DNA from: Phaeodactylibacter sp.
Lineage (GTDB): Bacteria > Bacteroidota > Bacteroidia > Chitinophagales > Saprospiraceae
Assembly: GCA_024102975.1 (NCBI GenBank)
Contig: JAGFJD010000462.1
Coordinates: 1-37,828, forward strand
Direction of reading: 5' to 3'
DNA length: 37,828 bases
Made by a program: the position numbers and the translations under genes
Part shown: positions 8,205 to 16,359 of the stretch, piece by piece
How the letters are laid out: the number at the start of each line of letters is the position of its first letter
Position numbering within the stretch: the stretch's first letter is position 1
Notes under the pieces: model-generated
Told to the model about the DNA's origin: nothing
Databases searched by the model: none
The model's input: the letters and a program-made list of their open reading frames with translations, nothing else

Positions 8205-9209
8205 ATGAACCACCAATTCAAGATCGCTGTCCTTGGCCCTATCCCTTATGACCACATCACGACGAGCAAGGGTAAGGTCATTGTAAAATACGGTTGCGTA
8301 ACCCATCCTGCTATTGCCCTGTCCCGTTTGCTGGAAGGAGCCGGCGCGGTGTTCCCCATAACCCATATCCGCCGGAAGGATGAAAAAGAGGTGCGCGCCC
8401 TTTTGTCCCGATACCCCAATATCGGGCTGGAAGGGGTATATGCTCATCTCGACCAGGGCGACGTGATCCAGCTCCATTTCGTCGACCAGAACAACCGCCT
8501 GGAAAAGCAAACGGCCTTTATGCCCCCCATCAGGCCGGAGGATGTCGCTCCCCTGATCGATTGCGATGTGTTCGTCTGCGTGCCAATCTCTGATTACGAG
8601 GTGCCCCTGGAAACCCTGAAGTACATCAAGGCGAAGCGCAGGGAAAACGCCATCACCATCTTTGATGCCCATGGCCCGACCACTACGGTTACTACTACCG
8701 GCGACCGCCTTCGCCGGTTCTGGGTGGAACGGGACTTGTGGCTGCCCTACATCGATATTCTCAAAATGAACATCGAGGAGGCGGGGTGCTGCTGGTTCAA
8801 AAAAGAATACAAAGCAGAAGAATTAAAACAGGAATACTGGGAGCTGTCCGAGAGCGAGATGGCAGAATTCGCGATGCACGCCCTGCAACGCGGGGTCAAG
8901 GCGGTCGTCATTACCCTGGATTCCAGAGGTTGCATGGCTTACTCGATGCCGAACGGGCAGTTTAAAGCGGAATTCGTGCCTTCGGTCCGGGTCAGGGAGG
9001 TGATCGACACGACCGGATGCGGCGATTCTTTCGCCGGCGGCCTGGCGTTTGGCCTGCTGCAGGACCCCGCCGACTACATCCGGGCCGCGCAGTATGCCAA
9101 CGCTCTGGGCGCCATGCGTACTCAGGGCACTACCTTCGAGGTGTTTAAGTCGCTGGAAGAAACCAATGCCCTGATCCGGCAGCACTACGAGGAACAGGCG
9201 CGGGTGTAG
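8205..9209 (+). CDS. PfkB-family (ribokinase-like) carbohydrate kinase
   Basis: A 334-residue kinase of the PfkB/ribokinase fold. The second PfkB signature is clear: DTTGCGDSFAGG at residues 268-279, with the catalytic base expected at D274 and the anion hole just before it. The first signature, a GG-rich sugar-binding motif near residue 35-45 in most members, is replaced by YGCVTHPAIALSRLL, and the middle has an unusual aromatic/cysteine stretch (EEAGCCWFKKEY). The substrate is therefore uncertain; a sugar, nucleoside or sugar-phosphate are all possible. No transporter or sugar-pathway gene is adjacent. It probably acts in the cytoplasm. The ATG at 8205 is the only reasonable start. Confidence is high for the family, low for the reaction. 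Confidence 0.85.
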   Translation: MNHQFKIAVLGPIPYDHITTSKGKVIVKYGCVTHPAIALSRLLEGAGAVFPITHIRRKDEKEVRALLSRYPNIGLEGVYAHLDQGDVIQLHFVDQNNRLEKQTAFMPPIRPEDVAPLIDCDVFVCVPISDYEVPLETLKYIKAKRRENAITIFDAHGPTTTVTTTGDRLRRFWVERDLWLPYIDILKMNIEEAGCCWFKKEYKAEELKQEYWELSESEMAEFAMHALQRGVKAVVITLDSRGCMAYSMPNGQFKAEFVPSVRVREVIDTTGCGDSFAGGLAFGLLQDPADYIRAAQYANALGAMRTQGTTFEVFKSLEETNALIRQHYEEQARV

Positions 9210-9236
9210 AAATTCAGGGGTACGCGGTTTTTTGCC

Positions 9237-9294
9237 CGCAAGGGCCTTCGGCGAAGGCGGCCATGGTTTTATGGCCCCCATGGCCGCGCTTGCG
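9237..9294. repeat. Compound hairpin element between the pfkB-like gene and tilS
   Basis: CGCAAG (9237-9242) and CTTGCG (9289-9294) form an outer stem. Inside are GCCTTC/GAAGGC (9244-9249 and 9253-9258) and a perfect 10-bp stem, GCGGCCATGG (9257-9266) with CCATGGCCGC (9278-9287). The inner hairpins share two bases, so they compete or form a three-way junction. No T-tract follows, which argues against a simple terminator. Confidence 0.6.
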
Positions 9295-9320
9295 TTCTGG
9301 TTAAAATAATCATTGGCGTC

Positions 9321-10658
9321 GTGTTAAAGGAATTCCTTCATTTTCTGGACAAAGAACAATTGCTGGAGCCGGGCAGCCGGGTGCTGCTGGCCGTCAGCGG
9401 AGGGCTTGACTCGGTAGCCATGGTTCACCTGTTTGAAGAGGCCGGCCTGAGTTTCGGGATCGCCCATTGCAATTTCCAACTGCGCGGGCAGGCCTCAGAC
9501 GAAGATGAGCGCTTCGTCCGGTCCCTGGCCGAAGAAAAAGGCGTCCCGGTTTTCTTCACCCGGTTCGATACCGAAACTTACGCCCGGGAAATCAGCGAGT
9601 CTATACAAGTTGCCGCGCGGATCCTCCGGTATGAATGGCTGGAAGAAATCCGCCAGGACAATGGCTTCACCTTTATAGCGACTGCTCACCACCTGAATGA
9701 CAGTATCGAAACGCTGATCTACAACCTCACCAAGGGCTGCGGCATGCGGGGGCTGCACGGCATTCCCCCGAGGAACGGGCCGGTCGTCCGCCCCCTGCTT
9801 TTCGCCGGCCGGAAGCAACTGGAGCAGTACGTGCAGTCGAAAAAACTGGAATACCGGGAAGATGCTTCCAACCAGGAAACCAAGTACCAGCGGAACAAAA
9901 TCCGGCATGAAGTCATTCCGGTGCTGGCAGGCATCAACCCGGCTTTCGAACAAACCATGGCGGAAAACATCGGGCGCTTCCGGCAACTGGAACAACTGCT
10001 GGATTGGGCCATGCGGCATATCGCCCAGGATGCCATATTGTCTTTTGGAGATCCCTACCGGCTGAGCATCAGCAGCCTGGAGTCCTTTGGCGAAGTCCTG
10101 CCCACCGTTCTTTTTGAGTTGCTCCACCCCTACGGGTTTAACTCCAGCCAGGTGCAACAGTTGGCCCAAAGCCTGGGCCATACCGGCGCTGTTTTCAGCT
10201 CTTCCGCATACCGGCTGCTGGTAGAACGGCAGGAGATCGTGGTAGAAAAGATCAGGGAAGAGGGAGCGGAAGGGGAATTCCAGGCCCTTCCGGACATGCA
10301 GGAAGTGGCCGTTCCGGGCGGCAGATTGCGCCTGGGCCGGCATTCCGGCAAGCCCGGAACATTCCCTGCCGATGCCTGGGAGGCTTTGCTGGATGCAGGA
10401 AGCCTGCAGTTTCCCCTGACGATCCGGCATTGGCGGGCAGGCGACGCATTCCAGCCCCTGGGCATGGGCGGAAAGCACCAGAAGTTGCAGGACTTCTTCA
10501 GCAACCGGAAAGTAAGCCGGTTCGAAAAAGAAAAAACCTGGATACTCGAAGACGCCGGCGGGCGTATCTGCTGGGTGGTAGGCCACCGGATCGACGAAAG
10601 GTTCAAGGTGAAGCCATCTACCCGCGATTACTGGGCTTTGAAATTTTCCAAAAGATAA
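9321..10658 (+). CDS. tilS: tRNA(Ile)-lysidine synthase
   Basis: A 445-residue enzyme that converts the wobble cytidine of tRNA-Ile(CAU) to lysidine, so that it reads AUA and is charged with isoleucine. The PP-loop ATP-binding motif SGGLDS is at residues 26-31, followed by AHCNFQLRG and TAHHLNDSIETL, both diagnostic of TilS. The C-terminal substrate-binding domain is present (GKHQKLQDFFSNRKVSR), giving the long, two-extra-domain form found in E. coli. The start is a GTG at 9321; no better ATG precedes the PP-loop. The next gene begins 24 bp after the stop, so it may be cotranscribed with the DUF1028 gene. Cytoplasmic and normally essential. Confidence 0.95.
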   Translation: MLKEFLHFLDKEQLLEPGSRVLLAVSGGLDSVAMVHLFEEAGLSFGIAHCNFQLRGQASDEDERFVRSLAEEKGVPVFFTRFDTETYAREISESIQVAARILRYEWLEEIRQDNGFTFIATAHHLNDSIETLIYNLTKGCGMRGLHGIPPRNGPVVRPLLFAGRKQLEQYVQSKKLEYREDASNQETKYQRNKIRHEVIPVLAGINPAFEQTMAENIGRFRQLEQLLDWAMRHIAQDAILSFGDPYRLSISSLESFGEVLPTVLFELLHPYGFNSSQVQQLAQSLGHTGAVFSSSAYRLLVERQEIVVEKIREEGAEGEFQALPDMQEVAVPGGRLRLGRHSGKPGTFPADAWEALLDAGSLQFPLTIRHWRAGDAFQPLGMGGKHQKLQDFFSNRKVSRFEKEKTWILEDAGGRICWVVGHRIDERFKVKPSTRDYWALKFSKR

Positions 10659-10682
10659 AGAATATTGTCAACCAATCGGCCT

Positions 10683-11702
10683 ATGAAAAACTGCTCTATT
10701 CTAGTATTGCTGCTTTGCGCCGCGCTCTGGCCGCGCGCCCAGGATACCTTCTCCATCGTAGCCGTCGACCCAGAAACGGGGGAGGTGGGCAGCGCCGGCG
10801 CTTCCTGCGTGCAGGGCGCCGGCTCGATCGGGGGCGTCATCCTGCTGAGCGGCATCATCCCCGGGCGCGGCGGGGTCAACGCCCAGGCCTGGATTTGCAT
10901 CAATCCCCATGTCAATCTCGATAATGCAATGAGCCAGATGGAGGCAGGCAGCTCTCCCCAGGAGATCATTGGCTGGCTGCTGGACAACGACGGTTGCTTT
11001 TCCCAGAACTTCAACCCTGCCTTCCGCCAGTACGGCATTGCCGATTTCGGGCCGGATGGGCAGCCCCGCACTGCCGCCTTTACCGGCAGCAGCGCCGACG
11101 ACTGGAAAGGCCACATCACCGGGCCCAGCTATTCCATCCAGGGCAATATCCTCCGCGGCCCGGAAGTGCTGGACTCCATGGAGGCCCGGTTTCTGGCCGC
11201 CGAAGGGCCTCTGGCCCATAAACTGATGGCAGCCATGCAGGGAGCAAACATGGTGGGCGCCGACGCCCGCTGTACAGCCGCCGGCACGTCTTCTACCTCG
11301 GCCTTCCTGCGGGTGTTCCGGCCCGATGACGAGCCGGATGCTCCTTATCTGGAACTCAATGTGGCCGAAACCCCGACGGGCGTGGAACCGATCGACTCGC
11401 TCCAGGCATTGTTCGACGCCTGGTTGCTGACCGGGACGGGGGCGCAGGCGGTTGATGCTCCCCGCTTCCATGTTTTCCCAAACCCCGCCAACGGACAGGC
11501 CTGGCTTTTGGCCGATGCGGCCGGGGAAGCCGCCGGAAGCACCGTACGCTTGTACAGCCTCCAGGGCCAGATCCTGTATGAACAACCTTTCGCCGGAGGC
11601 CGGATGCGGATTCCCCTTCCGGCAAAAGGGGCGCTGCTGCTGCAGGTGGCCAGCCGCTCCGGGCAGGTGCTGTACACCCAGCGGGTAGTCAACATAGAAT
11701 GA
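10683..11702 (+). CDS. Exported DUF1028 protein with T9SS C-terminal sorting domain
   Basis: A 339-residue protein with a signal peptide (MKNCSILVLLLCAALWPRAQ). Residues ~21-225 match DUF1028: the start DTFSIVAVDPETGEVGSAGASC, then GGVNAQAWI, and the end DARCTAAGTSSTSAFLRV. DUF1028 proteins resemble N-terminal-nucleophile hydrolases but have no settled activity. The last ~80 residues look like a T9SS type A sorting domain (FHVFPNPANGQAWL, LYSLQGQ, and a final VLYTQRVV strand), so the protein is probably secreted through T9SS and anchored or released at the surface. Start: the frame reaches a TTG at 10665, but the ATG at 10683 begins the signal peptide. Its TGA overlaps the next gene's ATG (ATGA). 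Confidence 0.87.
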   Translation: MKNCSILVLLLCAALWPRAQDTFSIVAVDPETGEVGSAGASCVQGAGSIGGVILLSGIIPGRGGVNAQAWICINPHVNLDNAMSQMEAGSSPQEIIGWLLDNDGCFSQNFNPAFRQYGIADFGPDGQPRTAAFTGSSADDWKGHITGPSYSIQGNILRGPEVLDSMEARFLAAEGPLAHKLMAAMQGANMVGADARCTAAGTSSTSAFLRVFRPDDEPDAPYLELNVAETPTGVEPIDSLQALFDAWLLTGTGAQAVDAPRFHVFPNPANGQAWLLADAAGEAAGSTVRLYSLQGQILYEQPFAGGRMRIPLPAKGALLLQVASRSGQVLYTQRVVNIE

Positions 11703-12160
11703 AAACCATGAACATAGAGCTGGGCTTGATGCGGTTTAAAGATTCGTTGAAGGTGAAGCGGCAAGGCGGCAAACGGTTCATTTTCGACCCCATCCGGAAG
11801 AAATGGCTGGCGCTTCAGCCCGAAGAACTTGTCCGCCAACTGGTCATCCTCTATCTTTTGGAGGAAAAACAATACAACCGGAACCGGATCAACCTGGAAC
11901 GCGGCTTTAAGTTCAACTCGCTGCAGAAACGGTTTGACCTCCTGGTTTACGACATGGAGGTGAAGCCCTATCTGCTGGTGGAATGCAAAGCGCCTCACGT
12001 CCCCATTTCCAATGAAGTGTTCGAACAGGCAGCCTGGTACAATATGGAATTTAAAGTCCGGTACCTGCTCGTCACCAACGGCATCGAAAGCTATTGCTGT
12101 GGCATAAACTATGACAACCACACGTATGAATACCTGAAGGCCGTACCGGATTTTGCCTGA
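11699..12160 (+). CDS. Small protein with HsdR_N-like (PD-(D/E)xK) nuclease-type domain
   Basis: A 153-residue cytoplasmic protein that matches the N-terminal domain of type I restriction endonuclease R subunits (HSDR_N / HSDR_N_2). Visible landmarks are PEELVRQ (41-47), the acidic strand RFDLLVYD (D80) and the ECK motif VECKAP (E95, K97), which together form a PD-(D/E)xK-type active site. There is no helicase domain and no methylase or specificity subunit nearby, so it is not a full restriction system. Stand-alone copies of this domain are common in Bacteroidota and have no established role. The start overlaps the DUF1028 stop as ATGA, so the two are likely co-translated. A second in-frame ATG at 11708 is a possible alternative start. 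Confidence 0.8.
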   Translation: MKTMNIELGLMRFKDSLKVKRQGGKRFIFDPIRKKWLALQPEELVRQLVILYLLEEKQYNRNRINLERGFKFNSLQKRFDLLVYDMEVKPYLLVECKAPHVPISNEVFEQAAWYNMEFKVRYLLVTNGIESYCCGINYDNHTYEYLKAVPDFA

Positions 12161-12232
12161 AACTTCGGGCGCTCCGGCAAACTGTAGCCTTCGGCCTATT
12201 GTTTACAGAACAAAACAAGCTCTGACCAGATT

Positions 12233-13186
12233 ATGGAAACCGGAACCATCCTCGTAACTGGCGCCAACGGACAGATTGGCACCGTGCTCACCGCAGAACT
12301 CCGGCGCCGCTACGGCGCCTCCGCCGTATTGTCGACCGATATCCGGCAGGCGGGCAGCAACAACATCCTGTTCGAAGAACTCGACGTGCTGGATAAAGAA
12401 AGGCTGTCGGCCCTCATCGCAAAGTATGAAGTCCGCCAAATCTATCACCTGGCGGCCATCCTGTCCGCCAAAGGAGAACAGAACCCCAAGTGGGCCTGGG
12501 AGATCAACATGGCCGGCTTGTTCAACATCCTGGAAGCGGCAAAAGACCACGGCCTTCGGGTATTCTTTCCCAGTTCTATTGCCGTTTTCGGAGGCATGAC
12601 GCCCAGGGTGAATACGCCCCAGTATGCTGTCCTCCAACCGGAAACCGTCTACGGGATCAGCAAAGTGGCCGGCGAAAACTGGTGCCAGTATTATCATCAA
12701 AAATACGGCGTGGACGTGCGCTCCGTGCGCTACCCCGGCATTATCGGCTATGAGTCGCTGCCCGGGGGAGGCACGACCGACTACGCCGTGGAGATTTTCC
12801 ACTATGCCGTAAAAGGCCAAACCTATGAGTGTTTTCTGGAGCCGGACAGCCGCCTGCCCATGATGTATATGCCGGATGCCATCCGCGCTACCCTGGAATT
12901 GATGGAGGCGCCGCCGGAGGCCGTGAAAATCCGCTCCAGCTACAACCTGGCAGGCACCAATTTCACGCCGGCGGAAATAGCCCGGGAAATCCAAAAACAC
13001 ATTCCCGGGTTTGCAGTTACCTATAAACCAGACTTTCGCCAGCAGATCGCCGCCTCCTGGCCGGAGAGCATCGACGACGGCTACGCCCGGGAACACTGGG
13101 GCTGGGAACCCCGGTACGGCCTCGCCGAGATAACCGCTGACATGCTGGAACACCTCCGGGAGTACTATGCGGCTTCCGTTTCTTAA
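12233..13186 (+). CDS. tdh: L-threonine 3-dehydrogenase, short-chain (SDR/epimerase-like) type
   Basis: A 317-residue extended short-chain dehydrogenase. The NAD-binding glycine motif is TGANGQIG (G10, G13, G16), the active-site serine is in FPSSIAVFG (S114/S115) and the catalytic pair is Y140xxxK144 (YGISK). The block RYPGIIGYESLPGGGTTDYA is characteristic of SDR-type threonine dehydrogenases (animal TDH and Flavobacterium enzymes), rather than sugar epimerases. The reaction is L-threonine + NAD+ to 2-amino-3-ketobutyrate, which Kbl then cleaves with CoA to glycine and acetyl-CoA. kbl lies one gene downstream, strongly supporting the call. The zinc-dependent Tdh of E. coli is unrelated. The next gene starts 12 bp after the stop, so the operon continues. 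Confidence 0.92.
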   Translation: METGTILVTGANGQIGTVLTAELRRRYGASAVLSTDIRQAGSNNILFEELDVLDKERLSALIAKYEVRQIYHLAAILSAKGEQNPKWAWEINMAGLFNILEAAKDHGLRVFFPSSIAVFGGMTPRVNTPQYAVLQPETVYGISKVAGENWCQYYHQKYGVDVRSVRYPGIIGYESLPGGGTTDYAVEIFHYAVKGQTYECFLEPDSRLPMMYMPDAIRATLELMEAPPEAVKIRSSYNLAGTNFTPAEIAREIQKHIPGFAVTYKPDFRQQIAASWPESIDDGYAREHWGWEPRYGLAEITADMLEHLREYYAASVS

Positions 13187-13198
13187 ACCACCGATCGC

Positions 13199-14299
13199 AT
13201 GAAGCCACCTCTTTGCGTGATGGGCCTCTTTTTTGCCGCGTTTTTGCCTGCAAGGGCACAGGTTGAAGAACCTCCTCCTTTAGAGGTGGGAGTAGTGGGG
13301 CTCGTTCATACCCACGTCCACTGGATACTGGGGCGGGAGGAGCGAGGCGATATAGAGATCGTGGGCATTGCCGAACCTAACCGCGAACTGGCCCGGCGTT
13401 ATGCTCAGCAGCATGGCTTCAGCATGGATATCGTGTACGATTCTATTGAGGAAATGCTGGAAGCCGCCCGGCCGGAAGCGGTCGCCGCTTTTAATACCAT
13501 CTACGGCCACCTCGAAGTCGTGGAGCAATGTGCTCCCCGGGGCATCCACGTCATGGTGGAAAAACCCCTGGCCGTCAGCCTGGAACACGCACAAAAAATG
13601 GAGGCTTTGTCTAAAACACATGGCATCCTGCTACTCACCAACTACGAGACAAGTTGGTACGGCAGCAATCACGCCGCCAAAGCCATGGTTGAAGCCGGCA
13701 AGGTTGGGCCAATACGCAAGATCGTCGTCCACGACGGCCACCCCGGCCCGAAAGAGATCGGCGTCAACCAGGAATTCCTGGAATGGCTCACTGACCCGGA
13801 ACGCAACGGGGGAGGGGCCCTCACCGATTTCGGCTGCTACGGCGCCAACCTGGCTACCTGGCTGATGGACGGGCAGCGGCCGCTCTCGGTGACCTGCGTC
13901 ACCCAGCAGATCAAACCGGATATCTATCCTGAAGTAGAGGACGAGGCTACCATCATCCTGGCCTATCCCGATGCCCAGGCTATTATCCAGGCTTCCTGGA
14001 ACTGGCCTTACAACCGAAAGGATATGGAAATATTTGGCACAACCGGCTACATCATCAACCGGGACAGATTGAATATGGACGTGCTGCTGGATGAGAAAGA
14101 AGGCGCGTTCAACCAGCAGGCCGAAGCCCTGGAGGGCGCCTATTTCGACCCCTTCGCCTTCCTGGCGGCAGCGGTGAAAAATGAAATAAGCATCCCGGCT
14201 TACGATCTTTCGTCCCTGGAAAACAACATGATCGTCATGGAAATCCTGGAAGCGGCGAAACAGTCGGCGAAGGATGGAAAAACTGTTTGGTTAGAGTGA
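13199..14299 (+). CDS. Exported Gfo/Idh/MocA-like oxidoreductase
   Basis: A 366-residue protein of the Gfo/Idh/MocA family: a Rossmann domain with the EKP motif (E121-K122-P123 in VMVEKPLAVS), then an alpha/beta domain with GGGALTDFGCYG. Two things are odd. It begins with a Sec-like signal peptide (MKPPLCVMGLFFAAFLPARAQ) without twin arginines, so it should be exported unfolded, which sits awkwardly with NAD(P) use. The usual GxGxxG loop is replaced by GVVGLVHTHVHW (G31, G34, H37, H39, H41). It lies 12 bp after tdh and is followed by a terminator before kbl. A link to threonine breakdown is not obvious; a periplasmic sugar-processing role is also possible. Family sure, reaction unknown. Confidence 0.8.
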   Translation: MKPPLCVMGLFFAAFLPARAQVEEPPPLEVGVVGLVHTHVHWILGREERGDIEIVGIAEPNRELARRYAQQHGFSMDIVYDSIEEMLEAARPEAVAAFNTIYGHLEVVEQCAPRGIHVMVEKPLAVSLEHAQKMEALSKTHGILLLTNYETSWYGSNHAAKAMVEAGKVGPIRKIVVHDGHPGPKEIGVNQEFLEWLTDPERNGGGALTDFGCYGANLATWLMDGQRPLSVTCVTQQIKPDIYPEVEDEATIILAYPDAQAIIQASWNWPYNRKDMEIFGTTGYIINRDRLNMDVLLDEKEGAFNQQAEALEGAYFDPFAFLAAAVKNEISIPAYDLSSLENNMIVMEILEAAKQSAKDGKTVWLE

Positions 14300-14328
14300 G
14301 TTATTATCTTTATTTCCCGAAACGTTTC

Positions 14329-14391
14329 AACCTGCCGGGTTCAGCAACACGGGAGCTTTCGCGAAACCCGGCAGGTTAGTCTTGCTTTTTT
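14329..14391 (+). terminator. Terminator after the Gfo/Idh/MocA gene
   Basis: AACCTGCCGGGTT (14329-14341) and AACCCGGCAGGTT (14365-14377) are perfect 13-bp arms. The loop is 23 nt, and the T-rich stretch ends in TTTTTT at 14386-14391. The 84 bp between here and kbl must then hold the kbl promoter, although I see no clean consensus there. Confidence 0.7.
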
Positions 14392-14475
14392 AATAGAAAC
14401 TCCTGGGCCGTCTTCGCGTCTTAGAGTCTTCGTGGCTAAGCTTTCAGACAATAATTAAAAATAAAAAATAAACTC

Positions 14476-15666
14476 ATGTACAAAACCGTAGAGCCAGCAC
14501 TCGAAAAAGAACTACAGGACATCCGCGAACAGGGCCTGTATAAGGAAGAGCGCATCATTACCACCCCCCAGTCCGCCAGGATTAAAACCCAAAGCACGGG
14601 CGAAGTGCTCAACTTCTGCGCCAACAACTACCTGGGGCTGTCTTCCCACCCGGATGTGATCAAAGCCGCCAAGGAAGCCATCGATACCCACGGCTTCGGC
14701 ATGTCGTCGGTCCGCTTCATCTGCGGCACCCAGGATATTCATAAAGAACTGGAGCGGAAGATTGCTCAATTCCTGGGCATGGAAGACGCCATCCTCTACG
14801 CTGCCGCTTTCGACGCCAACGGCGGCCTGTTCGAACCCCTGCTGGGCGCCGAAGACGCGATCATTTCCGACGAGCTCAACCACGCCTCCATCATCGACGG
14901 CGTCCGCCTGTGCAAAGCCCAGCGCTACCGCTACAAACACAGCGACATGGCCGACCTGGAAACCCAACTGAAAGAAGCCCAAAACGCCCGTCGGCGGATG
15001 ATCGCTACCGACGGCGTTTTCTCTATGGATGGGGACATTGCCAAACTGGATAAAATCTGCGATCTGGCCGAAAAGTACGACGCCATGGTCATGGTCGACG
15101 ACTGCCACGCCACCGGCTTCATCGGCAAAACCGGCCGCGGCACCCACGAGTTCCACAACGTGATGGGCCGGGTAGACATCATCACCGGCACCTTCGGCAA
15201 GGCTATGGGCGGTGCCTCCGGCGGCTTCACGGCCACCAAAAAAGAGATCGTCGACATGCTGCGGCAGCGCTCCCGCCCGTATCTGTTCTCCAATACCCTG
15301 GCACCGGCCATCGTAGGCGCTTCCATCAAGGTGGTGGACCTGCTGAGCGGCAGCACTCACCTGCGGGACAAACTGGAGGCCAATACCAAATATTTCCGCG
15401 AGAAGATGACGGCTGCCGGCTTCGACATCCTTCCTGGAGAAACCCCCATTGTGCCGATCATGCTCTATGACGCCAAGCTGTCCCAGCAGTTTGCCAACCG
15501 CCTGCTGGACGAAGGCATCTACGTCATCGGCTTTTTCTATCCGGTGGTACCTAAAGGCAAGGCCCGCATCCGCACCCAGATCAGCGCCGGCCATGAGCGG
15601 GAGCATTTGGACAAGGCAATTGCGGCGTTTGCCAGAGTGGGAAAGGAATTGGGGGTGTTGAAATAA
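14476..15666 (+). CDS. kbl: Glycine C-acetyltransferase (2-amino-3-ketobutyrate CoA ligase)
   Basis: A 396-residue PLP enzyme of the alpha-oxoamine synthase family. It cleaves 2-amino-3-ketobutyrate with CoA to glycine and acetyl-CoA, the second step of threonine catabolism after threonine dehydrogenase. Kbl-specific features include [12 protein letters not shown], the [10 protein letters not shown] block, [17 protein letters not shown] and the PLP-lysine loop [13 protein letters not shown] with K242. Length matches E. coli Kbl (398). The close relatives AONS (BioF), HemA and serine palmitoyltransferase are less likely given these motifs and the nearby SDR-type tdh. It is separated from tdh by the exported oxidoreductase and a hairpin terminator, so it may have its own promoter. 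Cytoplasmic. Confidence 0.95.
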   Translation: MYKTVEPALEKELQDIREQGLYKEERIITTPQSARIKTQSTGEVLNFCANNYLGLSSHPDVIKAAKEAIDTHGFGMSSVRFICGTQDIHKELERKIAQFLGMEDAILYAAAFDANGGLFEPLLGAEDAIISDELNHASIIDGVRLCKAQRYRYKHSDMADLETQLKEAQNARRRMIATDGVFSMDGDIAKLDKICDLAEKYDAMVMVDDCHATGFIGKTGRGTHEFHNVMGRVDIITGTFGKAMGGASGGFTATKKEIVDMLRQRSRPYLFSNTLAPAIVGASIKVVDLLSGSTHLRDKLEANTKYFREKMTAAGFDILPGETPIVPIMLYDAKLSQQFANRLLDEGIYVIGFFYPVVPKGKARIRTQISAGHEREHLDKAIAAFARVGKELGVLK

Positions 15667-15758
15667 GATAGGATTTGGGAAACCCTTTTGACAGATAAAA
15701 TCGTTAACTTTATAGTTTAATCAAACCGTTGTCATTACCATAACAAAAAGAAAATCTA

Positions 15759-16043
15759 ATGGGCGCCAAAGAGATGAAAGATGTCTTGCATTATCGTATC
15801 GAGCAGGCAGATGAACGCTTTCTTCAAGTAATTTTTGCTATGGTCGAAGCATATGCCGAACAATATCAGGCTGGAGGCGAGCGAGAGGTTATCGGTTATC
15901 AAGCGGGCGGTGTAGCCATTACAGTTGCCAACCTGAAAGCAAAAATCAATCGGGCTGAAGAACAGATAGACCGTGGAGAATATCACAGCCTGGAGCAATT
16001 GAGGAAAGAGTCTGAACAATGGCTAAGCGAAAATACCAGGTAA
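15759..16043 (+). CDS. Antitoxin of a RelE/ParE-type toxin-antitoxin pair
   Basis: A 94-residue acidic protein resembling the two-part antitoxins common in Bacteroidota. The N-terminal helical segment (LHYRIEQADERFLQVIFAMVEAYAEQY) resembles their LKxxIxxxIxxADExxLxxIxxMLxxY pattern. The C-terminal segment (INRAEEQIDRGEYHSLEQLRKESEQW) fits the toxin-binding region. It should bind and neutralise the toxin and repress its own promoter. The toxin gene starts inside its 3' end (25-bp overlap), the usual antitoxin-first order. The leader (15667-15758) is AT-rich. I cannot see an obvious DNA-binding fold such as RHH or HTH by eye, so autoregulation is an inference. Confidence 0.75.
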   Translation: MGAKEMKDVLHYRIEQADERFLQVIFAMVEAYAEQYQAGGEREVIGYQAGGVAITVANLKAKINRAEEQIDRGEYHSLEQLRKESEQWLSENTR

Positions 16044-16351
16044 TCATTGCTCCCGAAGCTCGCGATGATTTATGGAAAGAATTGGAGTACATCCGCAGGA
16101 AGGGATCAGTGGAAGGAGCGAAACTTGTAAATGAGGGGATTCTTGATGAGATAGGCAAGTTGGCGAGCTTTCCAGGCAGGCATCCCATTCTGCATCGTAT
16201 CAGTAGTGATGAAAGAACCTACCGTTTTGTTCCGAAATGGGCTTACTTGGTCATTTTCCGGGTCGAGGAAAAAATAAAGCGGGTCAGGGTGGTGAGTATT
16301 TTCGCTGCCCGGCAGGACCCGGAAAAAATAGAAGAGATTGTAGGAAGGTAA
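16019..16351 (+). CDS. RelE/ParE-superfamily toxin
   Basis: A 110-residue basic protein with the RelE/ParE layout: an N-terminal YQVIIAPEARDDLWKELEYI strand-helix hairpin, then a conserved C-terminal sheet (YRFVPKWAYLVIFRVEEKIKRVRVVSIFAARQDP). RelE-like members cleave mRNA at the ribosome and ParE-like members poison gyrase; the sequence alone does not decide which, although the YLVIFRV...VVSIFAARQDP ending is of the ParE/YoeB-like plasmid-stabilisation kind. It overlaps the upstream antitoxin gene by 25 bp, so expression is coupled. It converges on the Sel1 gene with only 8 bp between stop codons. Toxin and antitoxin look intact. Confidence 0.82.
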   Translation: MAKRKYQVIIAPEARDDLWKELEYIRRKGSVEGAKLVNEGILDEIGKLASFPGRHPILHRISSDERTYRFVPKWAYLVIFRVEEKIKRVRVVSIFAARQDPEKIEEIVGR

Positions 16352-16359
16352 AGGTTTTG

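Noticed and set aside
11699..12160. Type I restriction system
   Set aside because: Only the N-terminal nuclease-like domain is present; no helicase, methyltransferase or specificity subunit nearby.
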